Assembly (NCBI RefSeq): GCF_020164785.1
Contig: NZ_JAIUGX010000007.1
Coordinates: forward strand, 62,001-126,000
Length of the DNA: 64,000 bases
Reading direction: 5' to 3'
Source: Mesorhizobium sp. ES1-1
GTDB lineage: Bacteria > Pseudomonadota > Alphaproteobacteria > Rhizobiales > Rhizobiaceae
The notes beneath the pieces were generated by a model. It made no database searches, was not told the origin of the DNA, and saw only the letters and a program-made list of their open reading frames with translations. The position numbers were made by a program, and so were the translations under genes. Every line of letters begins with the position of its first letter. Positions within the stretch are counted from its first letter, which is position 1. This document shows, in pieces, positions 1 through 8,266 of this stretch.

Positions 1-229
1 CGTGCTCAACACGCCTGGGTGGACGATCGCCGACGACTTTGGCTATTACAGCGAGAAACGCCCATCGGTCTATTTTCGGCTGGGAATCCGCAACGAGGAC
101 GCCGGATCGGTGTTCCCGCTGCACCATCCTCGCTTTCGCGTCGACGAGGCCGCCTTGAAGATCGGCGCGGCGACACTGGTTTCCGCCGCGACCTTATTCT
201 TGTCCATGCGATCGGACAGCACGGATTAG
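1..229 (+). CDS. M20-family amidohydrolase, C-terminal part (gene cut by window edge)
   Basis: Only the last 75 or so residues are present; the reading frame is open at the left edge. The stretch VFPLHHPRFRVDEAAL, followed by a hydrophobic helix rich in alanine, is typical of the C-terminus of M20D amidohydrolases (hippurate or N-acyl-amino-acid hydrolase type). In that family the His in this block belongs to the metal-binding set of the catalytic domain. The enzyme would hydrolyse an N-acyl or amide bond of a small substrate in the cytoplasm; the substrate cannot be told from this fragment. The gene converges with the M23 peptidase on the other strand, 18 bases away. Family assignment is by recognition of the C-terminal motif only. 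Confidence 0.75.
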   Translation, partial: VLNTPGWTIADDFGYYSEKRPSVYFRLGIRNEDAGSVFPLHHPRFRVDEAALKIGAATLVSAATLFLSMRSDSTD

Positions 230-247
230 GATCAGCGAAGAACGCGC

Positions 248-1534
248 CTAAAGGTACTGCTCGACCTTCTTGCCGATCGTTAGGAAGCGCAGGGGATCGA
301 TCGCCTCGCCATTGTGGCGCACTTCGTAGTGGAGATGCGGACCGGTCGACCGGCCGCTGCTGCCGGTCTTCCCGACGACAGCCCCGGCGTCGAGCTTCTC
401 GCCGACCGTCACGTCGATCTCGCTGAGATGCCCGTAACGCGTCGAGAAACCGTTGCCATGGTCGACTTCGACCATCCGGCCGTAGCCGCCGTTCCAGCCG
501 GCCTTCGTGACGACGCCGGGCGCCGTCACCTTGGCGGCCATGCCGATCGGTGCCCGGAAGTCCATGCCCGAATGAAGCGCGGCGCTGCCGAGGATCGGGT
601 CGGTGCGCACGCCGAACGGGCTGGTGACGGTGTGGCCAGGGGCGGGGTTGGCCAGCGGCAACCGGCGCGCCTCCTTCTTCAGATGGTCGAGCGCGTCGAG
701 CGCCTCGTCCAGTTCCTTGACCTTGCTGTCGAAGATCATCGAACTGTCGAGCGGGATCAGCGGTCCGCCGACATCGCTGTTGTCCTTGCCGAAATTGCTG
801 TCGACCGGCAGTCCGGCCGCCTCGAGAGCCTGGGTGATCGCGTCGGCGCTCTTATAGGCATTGTCTGCCAGGGTCGTGATGCGGGTCAGCTGCTCGTTCT
901 CGATGGATTTCAGAGACTTGTTGATCGACACGAACAATTTGTCGGCACGATCGGCGGCAGAATCATTGGGCAGGGAATCGGACCGTGTCGACCACAATGA
1001 AAACGGCCTTGTGTCGCCGGTGCCGATGCTTGCGACCTGGTAAGCCTGCCCGGCCGGATTGGCATTGCCGATCAGCTCGGCACGTTTGTCCGCTGCGCCG
1101 GCCGCGGCAGGGTCCGCCGCCGGCGGCGCTTCGTTCTCGGCGCGTTCCAAGAGCGGCCCGAGGCGGCCATGGCGCTGGCTCAGCTGGCTCTGTCGTTGCA
1201 GCAATTCGCTGACCTTGGACTCCATAAGCTGCTGGTCGAGCAACTGGCGGCTGGTGATGCGATCGACCTGTGACCGAAGCGCCGAGATGCGGTCTTCGTA
1301 AGCCTGCTGCATGCGCGCCTGGCGCGACGTCGTCGCGCCGATAAGGTCGTCGCGCAGAACCAGATAAGAGGTCGCCAGGAGATAGCCGACGGCGATCGCG
1401 GCCAACGCTGAGCCGAGGAATGCCGCAACCCAAGGCCGGATTGTGAAATGCCGGATTTCGTTGCCCCGGGCGATGATGACCGTATGGGGCTCCCTGCGTC
1501 TGCCGAAGACTGCCGACTGACCGTTTGCGTTCAC
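248..1534 (-). CDS. Membrane-anchored M23 family peptidase (LytM-type)
   Basis: A 428-residue protein with one N-terminal membrane segment (about residues 33-60), a charged region likely to form coiled coil (about 65-135), a low-complexity linker, and a C-terminal M23 peptidase domain (about 300-420). The zinc ligands are visible: H321 and D325 in HSGMD, and the HLH motif at 400-402. The active site is complete, so this is probably a true peptidoglycan endopeptidase rather than an EnvC-like activator, though some members only activate amidases. It would act on cell wall crosslinks in the periplasm. The start codon is GTG at 1534. The gene lies downstream of the peroxiredoxin on the same strand, with about 100 bases between them. 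Confidence 0.9.
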   Translation of the reverse strand: MNANGQSAVFGRRREPHTVIIARGNEIRHFTIRPWVAAFLGSALAAIAVGYLLATSYLVLRDDLIGATTSRQARMQQAYEDRISALRSQVDRITSRQLLDQQLMESKVSELLQRQSQLSQRHGRLGPLLERAENEAPPAADPAAAGAADKRAELIGNANPAGQAYQVASIGTGDTRPFSLWSTRSDSLPNDSAADRADKLFVSINKSLKSIENEQLTRITTLADNAYKSADAITQALEAAGLPVDSNFGKDNSDVGGPLIPLDSSMIFDSKVKELDEALDALDHLKKEARRLPLANPAPGHTVTSPFGVRTDPILGSAALHSGMDFRAPIGMAAKVTAPGVVTKAGWNGGYGRMVEVDHGNGFSTRYGHLSEIDVTVGEKLDAGAVVGKTGSSGRSTGPHLHYEVRHNGEAIDPLRFLTIGKKVEQYL

Positions 1535-1635
1535 GGGACCAAGCTTTCGTTTACGATACCACGACAGCTCGATTACATATTATTAGGGTTAACAAAGCTT
1601 TGCGCCGCGGGCGGCGACTTTGCCGGCCCCGAATC

Positions 1636-2103
1636 TCACAGGCTGCGGGTGGCCTCCAGCACATCTTCGGCATGGCCCTTCACCCGAACCTTGCGCCAGA
1701 TTCTTGCGATCCGTCCGTCGCGACCGATCAGAAAGGTCGCACGCTCGACACCCATGTACTTGCGGCCATACATCGATTTCTCAACCCACAGATGGTAGGC
1801 GTCGATGGCCTTGCGCTCTTCGTCCGCAGCGAGGTTGATGGTGAGATCATATTTCGATTTGAACTTGTCGTGCTTCCTGACGTTGTCGGGAGACAGGCCG
1901 ATCACCACGGCGCCAGCCCGTTCGAATTCCGGTTTCAGTCGCGAAAAATCGATAGCTTCCTGGGTGCAGCTCGTTGTGTCGTCCTGGGGGTAGAAATAAA
2001 GCACTATGGGTTTGCCGGCGAACGCGGCAAGGCTCAGCAATCCGCCACCGTCCCGAGGAAGCTCGAACTGCGGCGCAAGGTCGCCCACGACGAGGTCAGT
2101 CAT
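1636..2103 (-). CDS. bcp: Peroxiredoxin of the Bcp/AhpC-TSA family (thioredoxin-dependent thiol peroxidase)
   Basis: A 155-residue cytoplasmic peroxiredoxin. The peroxidatic cysteine is C46 in the motif DDTTSCTQEA. It is the only cysteine in the protein, so the resolving cysteine found five residues later in E. coli Bcp is absent. The enzyme therefore probably works as a 1-Cys type, with a partner thiol (thioredoxin or glutaredoxin) resolving the sulfenic acid. It would reduce hydrogen peroxide and lipid or alkyl hydroperoxides. The open frame continues well upstream of ATG 2103, but the family begins at this methionine and the upstream part does not resemble protein. The start faces the divergent AsmA-like gene, so the roughly 100 bases between them should hold both promoters. 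Confidence 0.92.
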   Translation of the reverse strand: MTDLVVGDLAPQFELPRDGGGLLSLAAFAGKPIVLYFYPQDDTTSCTQEAIDFSRLKPEFERAGAVVIGLSPDNVRKHDKFKSKYDLTINLAADEERKAIDAYHLWVEKSMYGRKYMGVERATFLIGRDGRIARIWRKVRVKGHAEDVLEATRSL

Positions 2104-2202
2104 ACCGATGCCCTTGTTTGAGGTTACGCGCGAAGTAACACCGATATAGTGTGGGACGGGCGCGGATTCGTCCACGACCGAGTTTGTACAACGGAAAATT
2201 GC

Positions 2203-5200
2203 GTGGATCAGGAGCAACCGCCGCACGAAAAGATCCGGTTCAGGCGTGACGAGATCACCGACCTGGGGAGTTTTCCGTCCGCGTGTCGTGTGCCTCCGCT
2301 CGGTCAGGCGTCGATCGGACGCGGGTTCCGCATCCTGGCAAGGCTGTTCGCAGGGTTCGCCAGCGTCGTCCTGTTGGCGGCGATGACCGTCTATCTGATC
2401 GGCGTGTCCGGCATTGGGTCGGAGCGGCTCAGGGCGGAAGCGGAAGCAGCGATCGAGAAATTCGCCGGCGTCGACGTCGATGTTTCGGTGGGTCCGGCGC
2501 GAATCACGCTCGACGGATCCAGCTTCGTTGCCTTGCAGGTCAGCGACGTCAGCCTGAAAACATCCGATGGCAAGCCGATGGTCGACGCGGGCCGCGTGCG
2601 CTTCGGTGTGCGCCTGATCCCGCTGCTGTGGGGCGACGTGCGCCTGACAAGCGCGAGGGTATCCGACGCGCGTATCGTCGTGGCTGCGATGCCGTCCGGC
2701 GGTGACTGGACCGCCACCTTGCGCAATCGCGACGGCCTTGTCGACCCCGATAAACTGACCGAAGCCGTGTTCGCAAGCATCCACCATGTGCTTGATGCCG
2801 TGCGTGAAGATTCGATGCGCCGGATCGATCTACGCAATGTCGAGTTCGCGCTGCCCGACACCGCGACGATCAAACTGGTCAAGATCGCCGATGCCACGGT
2901 CGCGCAGTCGGGGTCGGGCGGTATGACCTTGTCTTCCCGAGTGGATATCGACGGCAGGACGCTCGCCATTGCCGCTTCCGCGACCCGGGATGTCGCGGCA
3001 CACCGTGTCACGGCTTTCGATGCGAGCGTCGATCTGGCGGATGCCGCCGACGCCAGGGATGTCGCAGGCAAGTTGGGCGCGGTTTCGCTGAAGCTTGCGG
3101 GATCGGAAGGGTCCGATACCACAGCGTCGCGGCTCACAGTCGCCCTGTCGTCGACGGGATCGGTGCTCGATCTCCAAACGCGCGGGCTGCTGCCGGCCGA
3201 TGTCGATCTCAATGCGGCGCTGGTCGCCGGCAGCAACAAGATCGAGATCGACAAGCTGCTGTTGAAGACCGGGCGGTCAACATTCGATTTTGCTGGTTCG
3301 ATCGGGCCAAGGCCGGCGAGCGGGGCGGCGGACGAGGAGCCGTCCTACCGGTATGACCTGACCACCGACGGGTCGTCGTTGGCGCCGTCGGACTCGCCGG
3401 AACCGGCGCTGCGTTTTCTCGCCCGGATAGCGGGTACATACGGCACGGTGAGCCACAAGCTGGAAGCCGAACAGATCGCGATCCGCTCCGGTGCCAGCGG
3501 AGAGGTGCTCGGCACAGCCGCTGTCAAGTTCGTCGAGGGCCAGGCGCCAGGGATCACCGTCGCCTTCAACGTCCATGACATGCCGGTGTCGCACATCAAG
3601 CAGCTCTGGCCCTGGTTTTCGGCCCGTAGCGCGCGGGTCTGGGTGCTCAACAATCTGTTTGGCGGCCGCGTCGTCGACGCCAATATTCAATTCCAGGTCG
3701 TGCCGGGCCGCCTCGGCAATGGCGTCCCGATCGCCGGCAATGAGGTCTTCGGCCGCTTCCAGGTCGAAGGGTCGCGTTTCGACACAGCCGGCCGCATTCC
3801 CCCGATACGCGACGCTGTCGGGGTCGTCGGATTCCACGGCAACGATGTCGACATATCGCTGTCGTCCGGCACGGTCTTCATGCCCAGCGGCCGCACCGTG
3901 GCGGCCAGCAATGGAACCCTGACGATCAAGGCGGCCAACCATCCGCCCGTCATCGGCGCTCTCGATATCGATGTTGACGGCGAAGCGCCGGCAATTGCCG
4001 AACTCGCTTCCTATGAGCCGATCAATGCCATGCGCCATGTCGGCTTCCTGCCGGAGGACGTGTCCGGCAGCGTCACGGGCCACGTGAGAGCCGAGATCCC
4101 ATTGCAATCGGGCATCGACACCTCGAAGCTAGATTGGCTGGTGTCGCTCGACTACAGCGGTCTGTCATTGGCCAAGCCGTTCGAGGGCCAGACCGTCACC
4201 GACGCCGACGGCTCGATCACCGTTGATCCTGAAAAGGCAGTGATCTCCGCCAAGGCGGCGCTCAATGGTATTCCGGCGGAACTCGACCTGATCGAACCGC
4301 TGAAGGATTCCGGCCCGGCACGCAGCCGCAAGGTGGCTCTTGTGCTCGACGACAAGATCCGGGCCGCTGCGATGCCCGGCTTGACGCCGCTGCTTGCAGG
4401 GACCGTGAAAGTCGCGATCGACAAGAGCGGCAGCGGCGACCAGAACGTGTCCGCCGACCTGACCAATGCCAGGCTCGACCTTCCGTGGGCGGGCTGGAGC
4501 AAGGGCGCAGGGGTGCCCGCCACCGCCACCTTTGTCATGACCAGGTCCGGCGACGCTACCACCCTGTCCGATTTCGAACTGGACGGTAAGACGTTCTCCG
4601 TCGACGGCAACATCGTGCTGGTCAACGGCGCCTTGTCGTCGGCCCGGTTCAGCAAGGTGACCTTGAACAGGGGCGACGATGTCGCCGTCTCCGTGAAGCG
4701 ATCGGGCAAGGGCTATGCGGTCGACGTATCTGGCAGCGCGCTGGACGCGCGTTCTCTCATCAAGCAGTTCACCTCTGATGTCGACACCGCGACCAAGACA
4801 ACCGGCTCAAACTCAATTTCCGTCAGCGCCGATATCGCTCGACTGAACGGATTCCATGACGAGCAATTGTCCAATCTGAAGCTCGACTATAGCGCGACCG
4901 GCTCCAGGGTAAACGGGCTGAGGGTCAGCGCCACGGCCAGTTCGGGCGCGGCGATAACCATCAGCAACACGACAGGGGGAGGCCAGCGTTCGCTGAACGT
5001 GCAGTCCGCCGACGCCGGCGCCATACTGCGCTTTCTCAACGTCTATGAACATATGGAAGGCGGCTCGATCACCTTGGCGCTGTCGGGTTCGAGCGAGGGG
5101 CCGATGACCGGCAAGGTGGATACGACGAACTTCTTCGTCGTCAACGAACCGAAACTCGCCTCCATCGTGTCGACGACACCGGCCGGCGACAACCGCAGCC

Positions 5201-5583
5201 TCAACCAGGCGGTCAAGGGCAACCTCGACACCTCGCGCGTGAAGTTCGAACGGGGCTATGCCGAGATCAACAAGGGCAGCGGGTATCTGAGGTTGGCCAA
5301 TGGGGTGCTGCGCGGTCCCCGCATCGGCACAACCTTCCAGGGCACGCTCTATGACCAGAACAACAACATGGACATGACCGGCACGTTCATGCCGGTCTAT
5401 GGCCTCAACCGCATCTTCGGGGAACTGCCGCTGGTAGGCGTGCTTCTCGGCAATGGCCGGGACCGTGGCCTGATCGGCGTCACCTATCGGCTCAAGGGAA
5501 ACGCCAACAAGCCGCTTCTCGACATCAATCCGCTATCGGTTATTGCGCCCGGAATATTCAGGTCGATCTTCGAGTTTCGGTGA
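2203..5583 (+). CDS. Large AsmA/YhdP-like (DUF3971) inner-membrane protein
   Basis: About 1126 residues from the chosen GTG at 2203, with one N-terminal membrane segment (FAGFASVVLLAAMTVYLIG) followed by a very long periplasmic region of repeating beta-strand sequence ending in an AsmA-like C-terminal domain. The length and layout fit the YhdP/TamB/AsmA superfamily, whose members form a hydrophobic groove bridging the two membranes and move phospholipids to the outer membrane. That role is inferred here from family. The start is uncertain: GTG 2149, GTG 2203 (preceded by ACGGAAA) and GTG 2290 are all in frame. 2203 is preferred because the segment HEKIRFRRDEI that follows looks like real protein. 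The gene converges with tyrS; a GCGGCC/GGCCGC hairpin at 5584-5602 lies at the junction. Confidence 0.85.
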   Translation: MDQEQPPHEKIRFRRDEITDLGSFPSACRVPPLGQASIGRGFRILARLFAGFASVVLLAAMTVYLIGVSGIGSERLRAEAEAAIEKFAGVDVDVSVGPARITLDGSSFVALQVSDVSLKTSDGKPMVDAGRVRFGVRLIPLLWGDVRLTSARVSDARIVVAAMPSGGDWTATLRNRDGLVDPDKLTEAVFASIHHVLDAVREDSMRRIDLRNVEFALPDTATIKLVKIADATVAQSGSGGMTLSSRVDIDGRTLAIAASATRDVAAHRVTAFDASVDLADAADARDVAGKLGAVSLKLAGSEGSDTTASRLTVALSSTGSVLDLQTRGLLPADVDLNAALVAGSNKIEIDKLLLKTGRSTFDFAGSIGPRPASGAADEEPSYRYDLTTDGSSLAPSDSPEPALRFLARIAGTYGTVSHKLEAEQIAIRSGASGEVLGTAAVKFVEGQAPGITVAFNVHDMPVSHIKQLWPWFSARSARVWVLNNLFGGRVVDANIQFQVVPGRLGNGVPIAGNEVFGRFQVEGSRFDTAGRIPPIRDAVGVVGFHGNDVDISLSSGTVFMPSGRTVAASNGTLTIKAANHPPVIGALDIDVDGEAPAIAELASYEPINAMRHVGFLPEDVSGSVTGHVRAEIPLQSGIDTSKLDWLVSLDYSGLSLAKPFEGQTVTDADGSITVDPEKAVISAKAALNGIPAELDLIEPLKDSGPARSRKVALVLDDKIRAAAMPGLTPLLAGTVKVAIDKSGSGDQNVSADLTNARLDLPWAGWSKGAGVPATATFVMTRSGDATTLSDFELDGKTFSVDGNIVLVNGALSSARFSKVTLNRGDDVAVSVKRSGKGYAVDVSGSALDARSLIKQFTSDVDTATKTTGSNSISVSADIARLNGFHDEQLSNLKLDYSATGSRVNGLRVSATASSGAAITISNTTGGGQRSLNVQSADAGAILRFLNVYEHMEGGSITLALSGSSEGPMTGKVDTTNFFVVNEPKLASIVSTTPAGDNRSLNQAVKGNLDTSRVKFERGYAEINKGSGYLRLANGVLRGPRIGTTFQGTLYDQNNNMDMTGTFMPVYGLNRIFGELPLVGVLLGNGRDRGLIGVTYRLKGNANKPLLDINPLSVIAPGIFRSIFEFR

Positions 5584-5589
5584 GCGGCC

Positions 5590-6843
5590 TCAGACCGGCC
5601 GCACCAGAATGTGCTTTTTCCTGCCGAGCGACAGTTTCACGACGTTTTCCGGACCGAGATCAGCAAACGTCACCACGCGACGATCATCGGACACGGGCTG
5701 GTCGTTCAAGCGCACGGCGCCGCCCTGGACATGCCTCCGTGCCTCGCCGTTGGAGCCCGCGAGCCCGGCGGCGACGAACAGCGACAGGATACCGATGCCG
5801 GCTTCCAGATCGGATCTGGAGATTTCCACGGTTGGCAGCGTTTCAGCGGTGACACCCTCCTCGAATGTCTTGCGCGCGGTCTCGCTGGCCTTTTCCGCCG
5901 TTTCCCGGCCGTGCAGCATGGCGGTGATCTCCGTTGCCAGGACCTTCTTGGCGTCGTTGATCTCGGAACCGGCGAGGGCCCCCAGGCGCGCGACCTCGTC
6001 GAGGGGCAGCGTGGTGTAGAGTTTGAGGAAGCGGCCGACATCGGCGTCCTCGGTGTTGCGCCAATACTGCCAGAATTCGTAGGGGCTCAGCATCTCCGCG
6101 TCGAGCCAGACCGCGCCGGAGGCGGACTTGCCCATCTTGGCGCCCGAAGAGGTGGTGAGCAGCGGCGTGGTCAGCGCGTAAAGCTGCGCATTTTCCATGC
6201 GGTGGCCGAGATCGATGCCGTTGACGATGTTGCCCCATTGGTCGGAGCCGCCCATCTGCAGGCGACAGCCCAGGCGCTTGTAAAGCTCGACGAAGTCATA
6301 GGCTTGCAGGATCATGTAGTTGAATTCCAGGAACGACAGCGATTGCTCACGGTCGAGCCTGAGCTTGACAGAATCGAACGCAAGCATGCGGTTGACCGAA
6401 AAGTGCCGACCGACGTCGCGCAGGAAGTTGACGTAGTTGATCCCCATCAGCCAGTCGGCATTGTTGACCATGACCGCGTCGTTCGGGCCGCTACCGAATT
6501 TCAGATAGGGCATGAAGTTGCGGCGGATTCCTGCAAGGTTCTCTTCAATGTCCTGCGGGGTCAGCATCTTGCGCGCCTCGTCCTTGAAGGACGGGTCGCC
6601 GATCATCGAGGTGCCGCCGCCCATTAGCGCGATCGGCCGATGGCCGGTCTGCTGCAGCCAGTGCAGCATCATGATCTGGATCAGCGAGCCGGCATGCAGG
6701 CTTCTGGCCGTCGCGTCGAAGCCGATATAGGCCGTCACCGTTTCCCTGGCGAAGAGAGCGTCGAGGCCGGCATCATCCGAAGTCTGGTGGATGAAACCAC
6801 GCTCGCTCATGGTGCGCAGGAAATCAGATTTGAAGGCAGGCAT
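5590..6843 (-). CDS. tyrS: Tyrosyl-tRNA synthetase
   Basis: A 417-residue class I aminoacyl-tRNA synthetase that charges tRNA-Tyr. The N-terminal Rossmann fold has the HIGH-like motif as HAGSL (residues 50-54, with YIGFDATA just before), and the KMSKS loop is KMGKS at 236-240. An S4 RNA-binding domain occupies about residues 350-415. The length is normal for the bacterial TyrRS of the TyrS type. The start ATG at 6843 is preceded by CCGGGAAAGAACAAG, which contains a purine-rich ribosome binding site. The gene converges with the AsmA-like gene and is followed by a 317-base spacer carrying two copies of a short repeat. Confidence 0.97.
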   Translation of the reverse strand: MPAFKSDFLRTMSERGFIHQTSDDAGLDALFARETVTAYIGFDATARSLHAGSLIQIMMLHWLQQTGHRPIALMGGGTSMIGDPSFKDEARKMLTPQDIEENLAGIRRNFMPYLKFGSGPNDAVMVNNADWLMGINYVNFLRDVGRHFSVNRMLAFDSVKLRLDREQSLSFLEFNYMILQAYDFVELYKRLGCRLQMGGSDQWGNIVNGIDLGHRMENAQLYALTTPLLTTSSGAKMGKSASGAVWLDAEMLSPYEFWQYWRNTEDADVGRFLKLYTTLPLDEVARLGALAGSEINDAKKVLATEITAMLHGRETAEKASETARKTFEEGVTAETLPTVEISRSDLEAGIGILSLFVAAGLAGSNGEARRHVQGGAVRLNDQPVSDDRRVVTFADLGPENVVKLSLGRKKHILVRPV

Positions 6844-7160
6844 CTTGTTCTTTCCCGGAAGCGTCCGGCCGGTTTGGCGGGCATATGTGAACGCGCGCGT
6901 TTAGCATCCAAGCGCGATCAGCAAAAGTGGAATCCGGTCTTGCGTCCGATCGCACTTCAACCGGCAAGTCGCGATCAGCAAAAGTGGAATTCGGTTTTGC
7001 GCCTATCGCATGCCGCAGCGGCTATCGGCCATGCTTGCTTCATCGTTTAGGCTGGCGTAATGAGGCGCCGCGCCAACGGGTTCTTGCAGCCTTCGATCCG
7101 CTGGAACGGCACCGCACGGCACTCAGATGCCTTATCCTGTGACAGAGCCCGACGCGACAT
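6844..7160. other. Intergenic spacer between tyrS and the GT2 gene
   Basis: A 317-base stretch without a recognisable gene. It holds two copies of a 31-base direct repeat (6914-6944 and 6971-7001) and must contain the divergent promoters of tyrS and of the lipid A cluster, but no convincing -35/-10 pair could be singled out. No tRNA-like cloverleaf was seen. Confidence 0.6.
6914..7001. repeat. Two direct copies of a 31-base intergenic repeat
   Basis: Copies at 6914-6944 and 6971-7001 differ at only two positions (C/T at both). Each begins GCGATCAGCAAAAGTGG and ends TTGCG, with start-to-start spacing of 57 bases. The flanking bases are also partly alike (TCCGATCGCA and CCTATCGCA). Elements with the core AAAAGTGGAATCCGG are, from general knowledge, frequent between genes in rhizobial genomes. 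No function is known to me for this copy. Confidence 0.85.
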
Positions 7161-7895
7161 ATGCCGGACGCATTGATATCCATCGTCATTCCTTGCCGCA
7201 ACGAAGCGGCGAACCTGCCGCTGCTGATCGACGAGATCGAGGCGGCCATGGCCGGCCGCGACTTTGAACTGATCATCGTCAATGACGGCTCGACGGACGA
7301 GACCACCGCCGTGCTTGCCGAACAGGCGGCGCGTCGGCCGTTTCCGGTGCGGGAACTGCGCCACCTTAAATCGGCGGGTCAAAGCCTTTCGGTGCGCTCG
7401 GGCGCCTGGGCGGCGCGCGGCCGCATCGTCGCCACAATCGATGGCGATGGCCAGAACGATCCACAATACATTCCGGTGCTGATCGACGCGCTTGTGGAGG
7501 CAGGCCCTGATTTCGGCGCCGCCCAAGGGCAACGCCTCAAGCGCCGGGACAGCAAGGTCAAGCAATTGGCGTCCCGTTTCGCCAACTGGCTGCGAGGGGC
7601 CATTCTCCACGACGAGACACGCGATACCGGCTGCGGCCTTAAGGCGATCCACACGGATATACTGCGCAAGCTGCCCTTCTTCGACGGCACCCATCGCTTC
7701 GTACCGGCGCTGGTCATCCAGGAAGGGTATCGCGTCGTGCATTGCGACGTCGTCGACCGTTCCCGCCGGCACGGCAAGTCGAATTACGGCATCTTCGATC
7801 GCGGCCTGCAGGGCGCGCTCGATCTTGGCGGGGTCTGGTGGCTGCGCCGCCGCCGCCGCAGAATGCCAAAGGTAGAGGAAATCAGGCATGGGTAA
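7161..7895 (+). CDS. GT2 family glycosyltransferase (polyprenyl-phosphate sugar synthase, RgtE/ArnC/DPM1-like)
   Basis: A 244-residue GT-A fold enzyme beginning with SIVIPCRNEAANLPLLIDEI and carrying the acidic metal and nucleotide-binding motif IDGDGQND. It lacks the C-terminal membrane segments of ArnC, so it is of the short DPM1 type. Such enzymes transfer a sugar from a nucleotide donor to a polyprenyl phosphate at the cytoplasmic face of the inner membrane. The product is the donor for GT39 enzymes such as the one encoded two genes downstream. In rhizobia the equivalent step, galacturonate onto dodecaprenyl phosphate, is carried out by RgtE. The sugar here is inferred from context only. 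The end overlaps the next gene by 8 bases, so the two are co-translated. Confidence 0.88.
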   Translation: MPDALISIVIPCRNEAANLPLLIDEIEAAMAGRDFELIIVNDGSTDETTAVLAEQAARRPFPVRELRHLKSAGQSLSVRSGAWAARGRIVATIDGDGQNDPQYIPVLIDALVEAGPDFGAAQGQRLKRRDSKVKQLASRFANWLRGAILHDETRDTGCGLKAIHTDILRKLPFFDGTHRFVPALVIQEGYRVVHCDVVDRSRRHGKSNYGIFDRGLQGALDLGGVWWLRRRRRRMPKVEEIRHG

Positions 7896-8223
7896 CGTGG
7901 CTCAGGAACTGATGACCTGGCTCCACCAGGTTTTCATCAAGCAGTTCGACGCCTGGATCCTGCTCGGCTTCATTGCCCAGTTCTTCTTCACCATGCGCTT
8001 CGTCGTACAGTGGGTCGCCTCGGAAAAGGCCAAGCGTAGCGTCGTCCCGGTCGCGTTCTGGTTTTTTTCCCTGTTCGGCGGCGGACTACTCCTGGTTTAC
8101 GCCATCCAGCGCCAGGATCCGGTTTTCATAGCCGGCCAGGCCATGGGCATGTTCATCTACATCAGGAATCTCTGGCTGATCGCCAACGAGCGCAAGGCCG
8201 CGGCGATGACCAAGGTCGATTGA
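7888..8223 (+). CDS. Lipid-A-disaccharide synthase N-terminal domain (LAB_N) membrane protein
   Basis: A 111-residue protein with three hydrophobic segments (about 20-40, 52-70, 78-98). It carries the LAB_N signature, with FAQ/FTMRFVVQWVASEKAKRS in the middle and GQAMGMFIYIRNLWLI near the end. The domain is named from its fusion to LpxB in some bacteria but has no LpxB glycosyltransferase part here. Stand-alone copies sit beside GT2 and GT39 genes for lipid A decoration, as in this locus, and may act as a membrane partner or flippase subunit for the polyprenyl-linked sugar; that role is inference. It overlaps the GT2 gene by 8 bases and is 43 bases ahead of the GT39 gene. Confidence 0.85.
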   Translation: MGNVAQELMTWLHQVFIKQFDAWILLGFIAQFFFTMRFVVQWVASEKAKRSVVPVAFWFFSLFGGGLLLVYAIQRQDPVFIAGQAMGMFIYIRNLWLIANERKAAAMTKVD

Positions 8224-8266
8224 GCGCCTTGGTCCGCAGGAAAAACACAGTCGAAGAGGCCACGGC

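Noticed and set aside
2104..2787. N-terminal extension of the peroxiredoxin frame
   Set aside because: It overlaps the divergent AsmA-like gene and lacks protein character; the family starts at ATG 2103.
6914..7001. Direct repeats as a minimal CRISPR array
   Set aside because: Only two copies with a 26-base gap, no cas genes, and the repeat is of a kind found widely between rhizobial genes.
6844..7160. Possible tRNA or small RNA gene in the tyrS spacer
   Set aside because: No cloverleaf or CCA-type end could be folded; the repeats explain the apparent structure.
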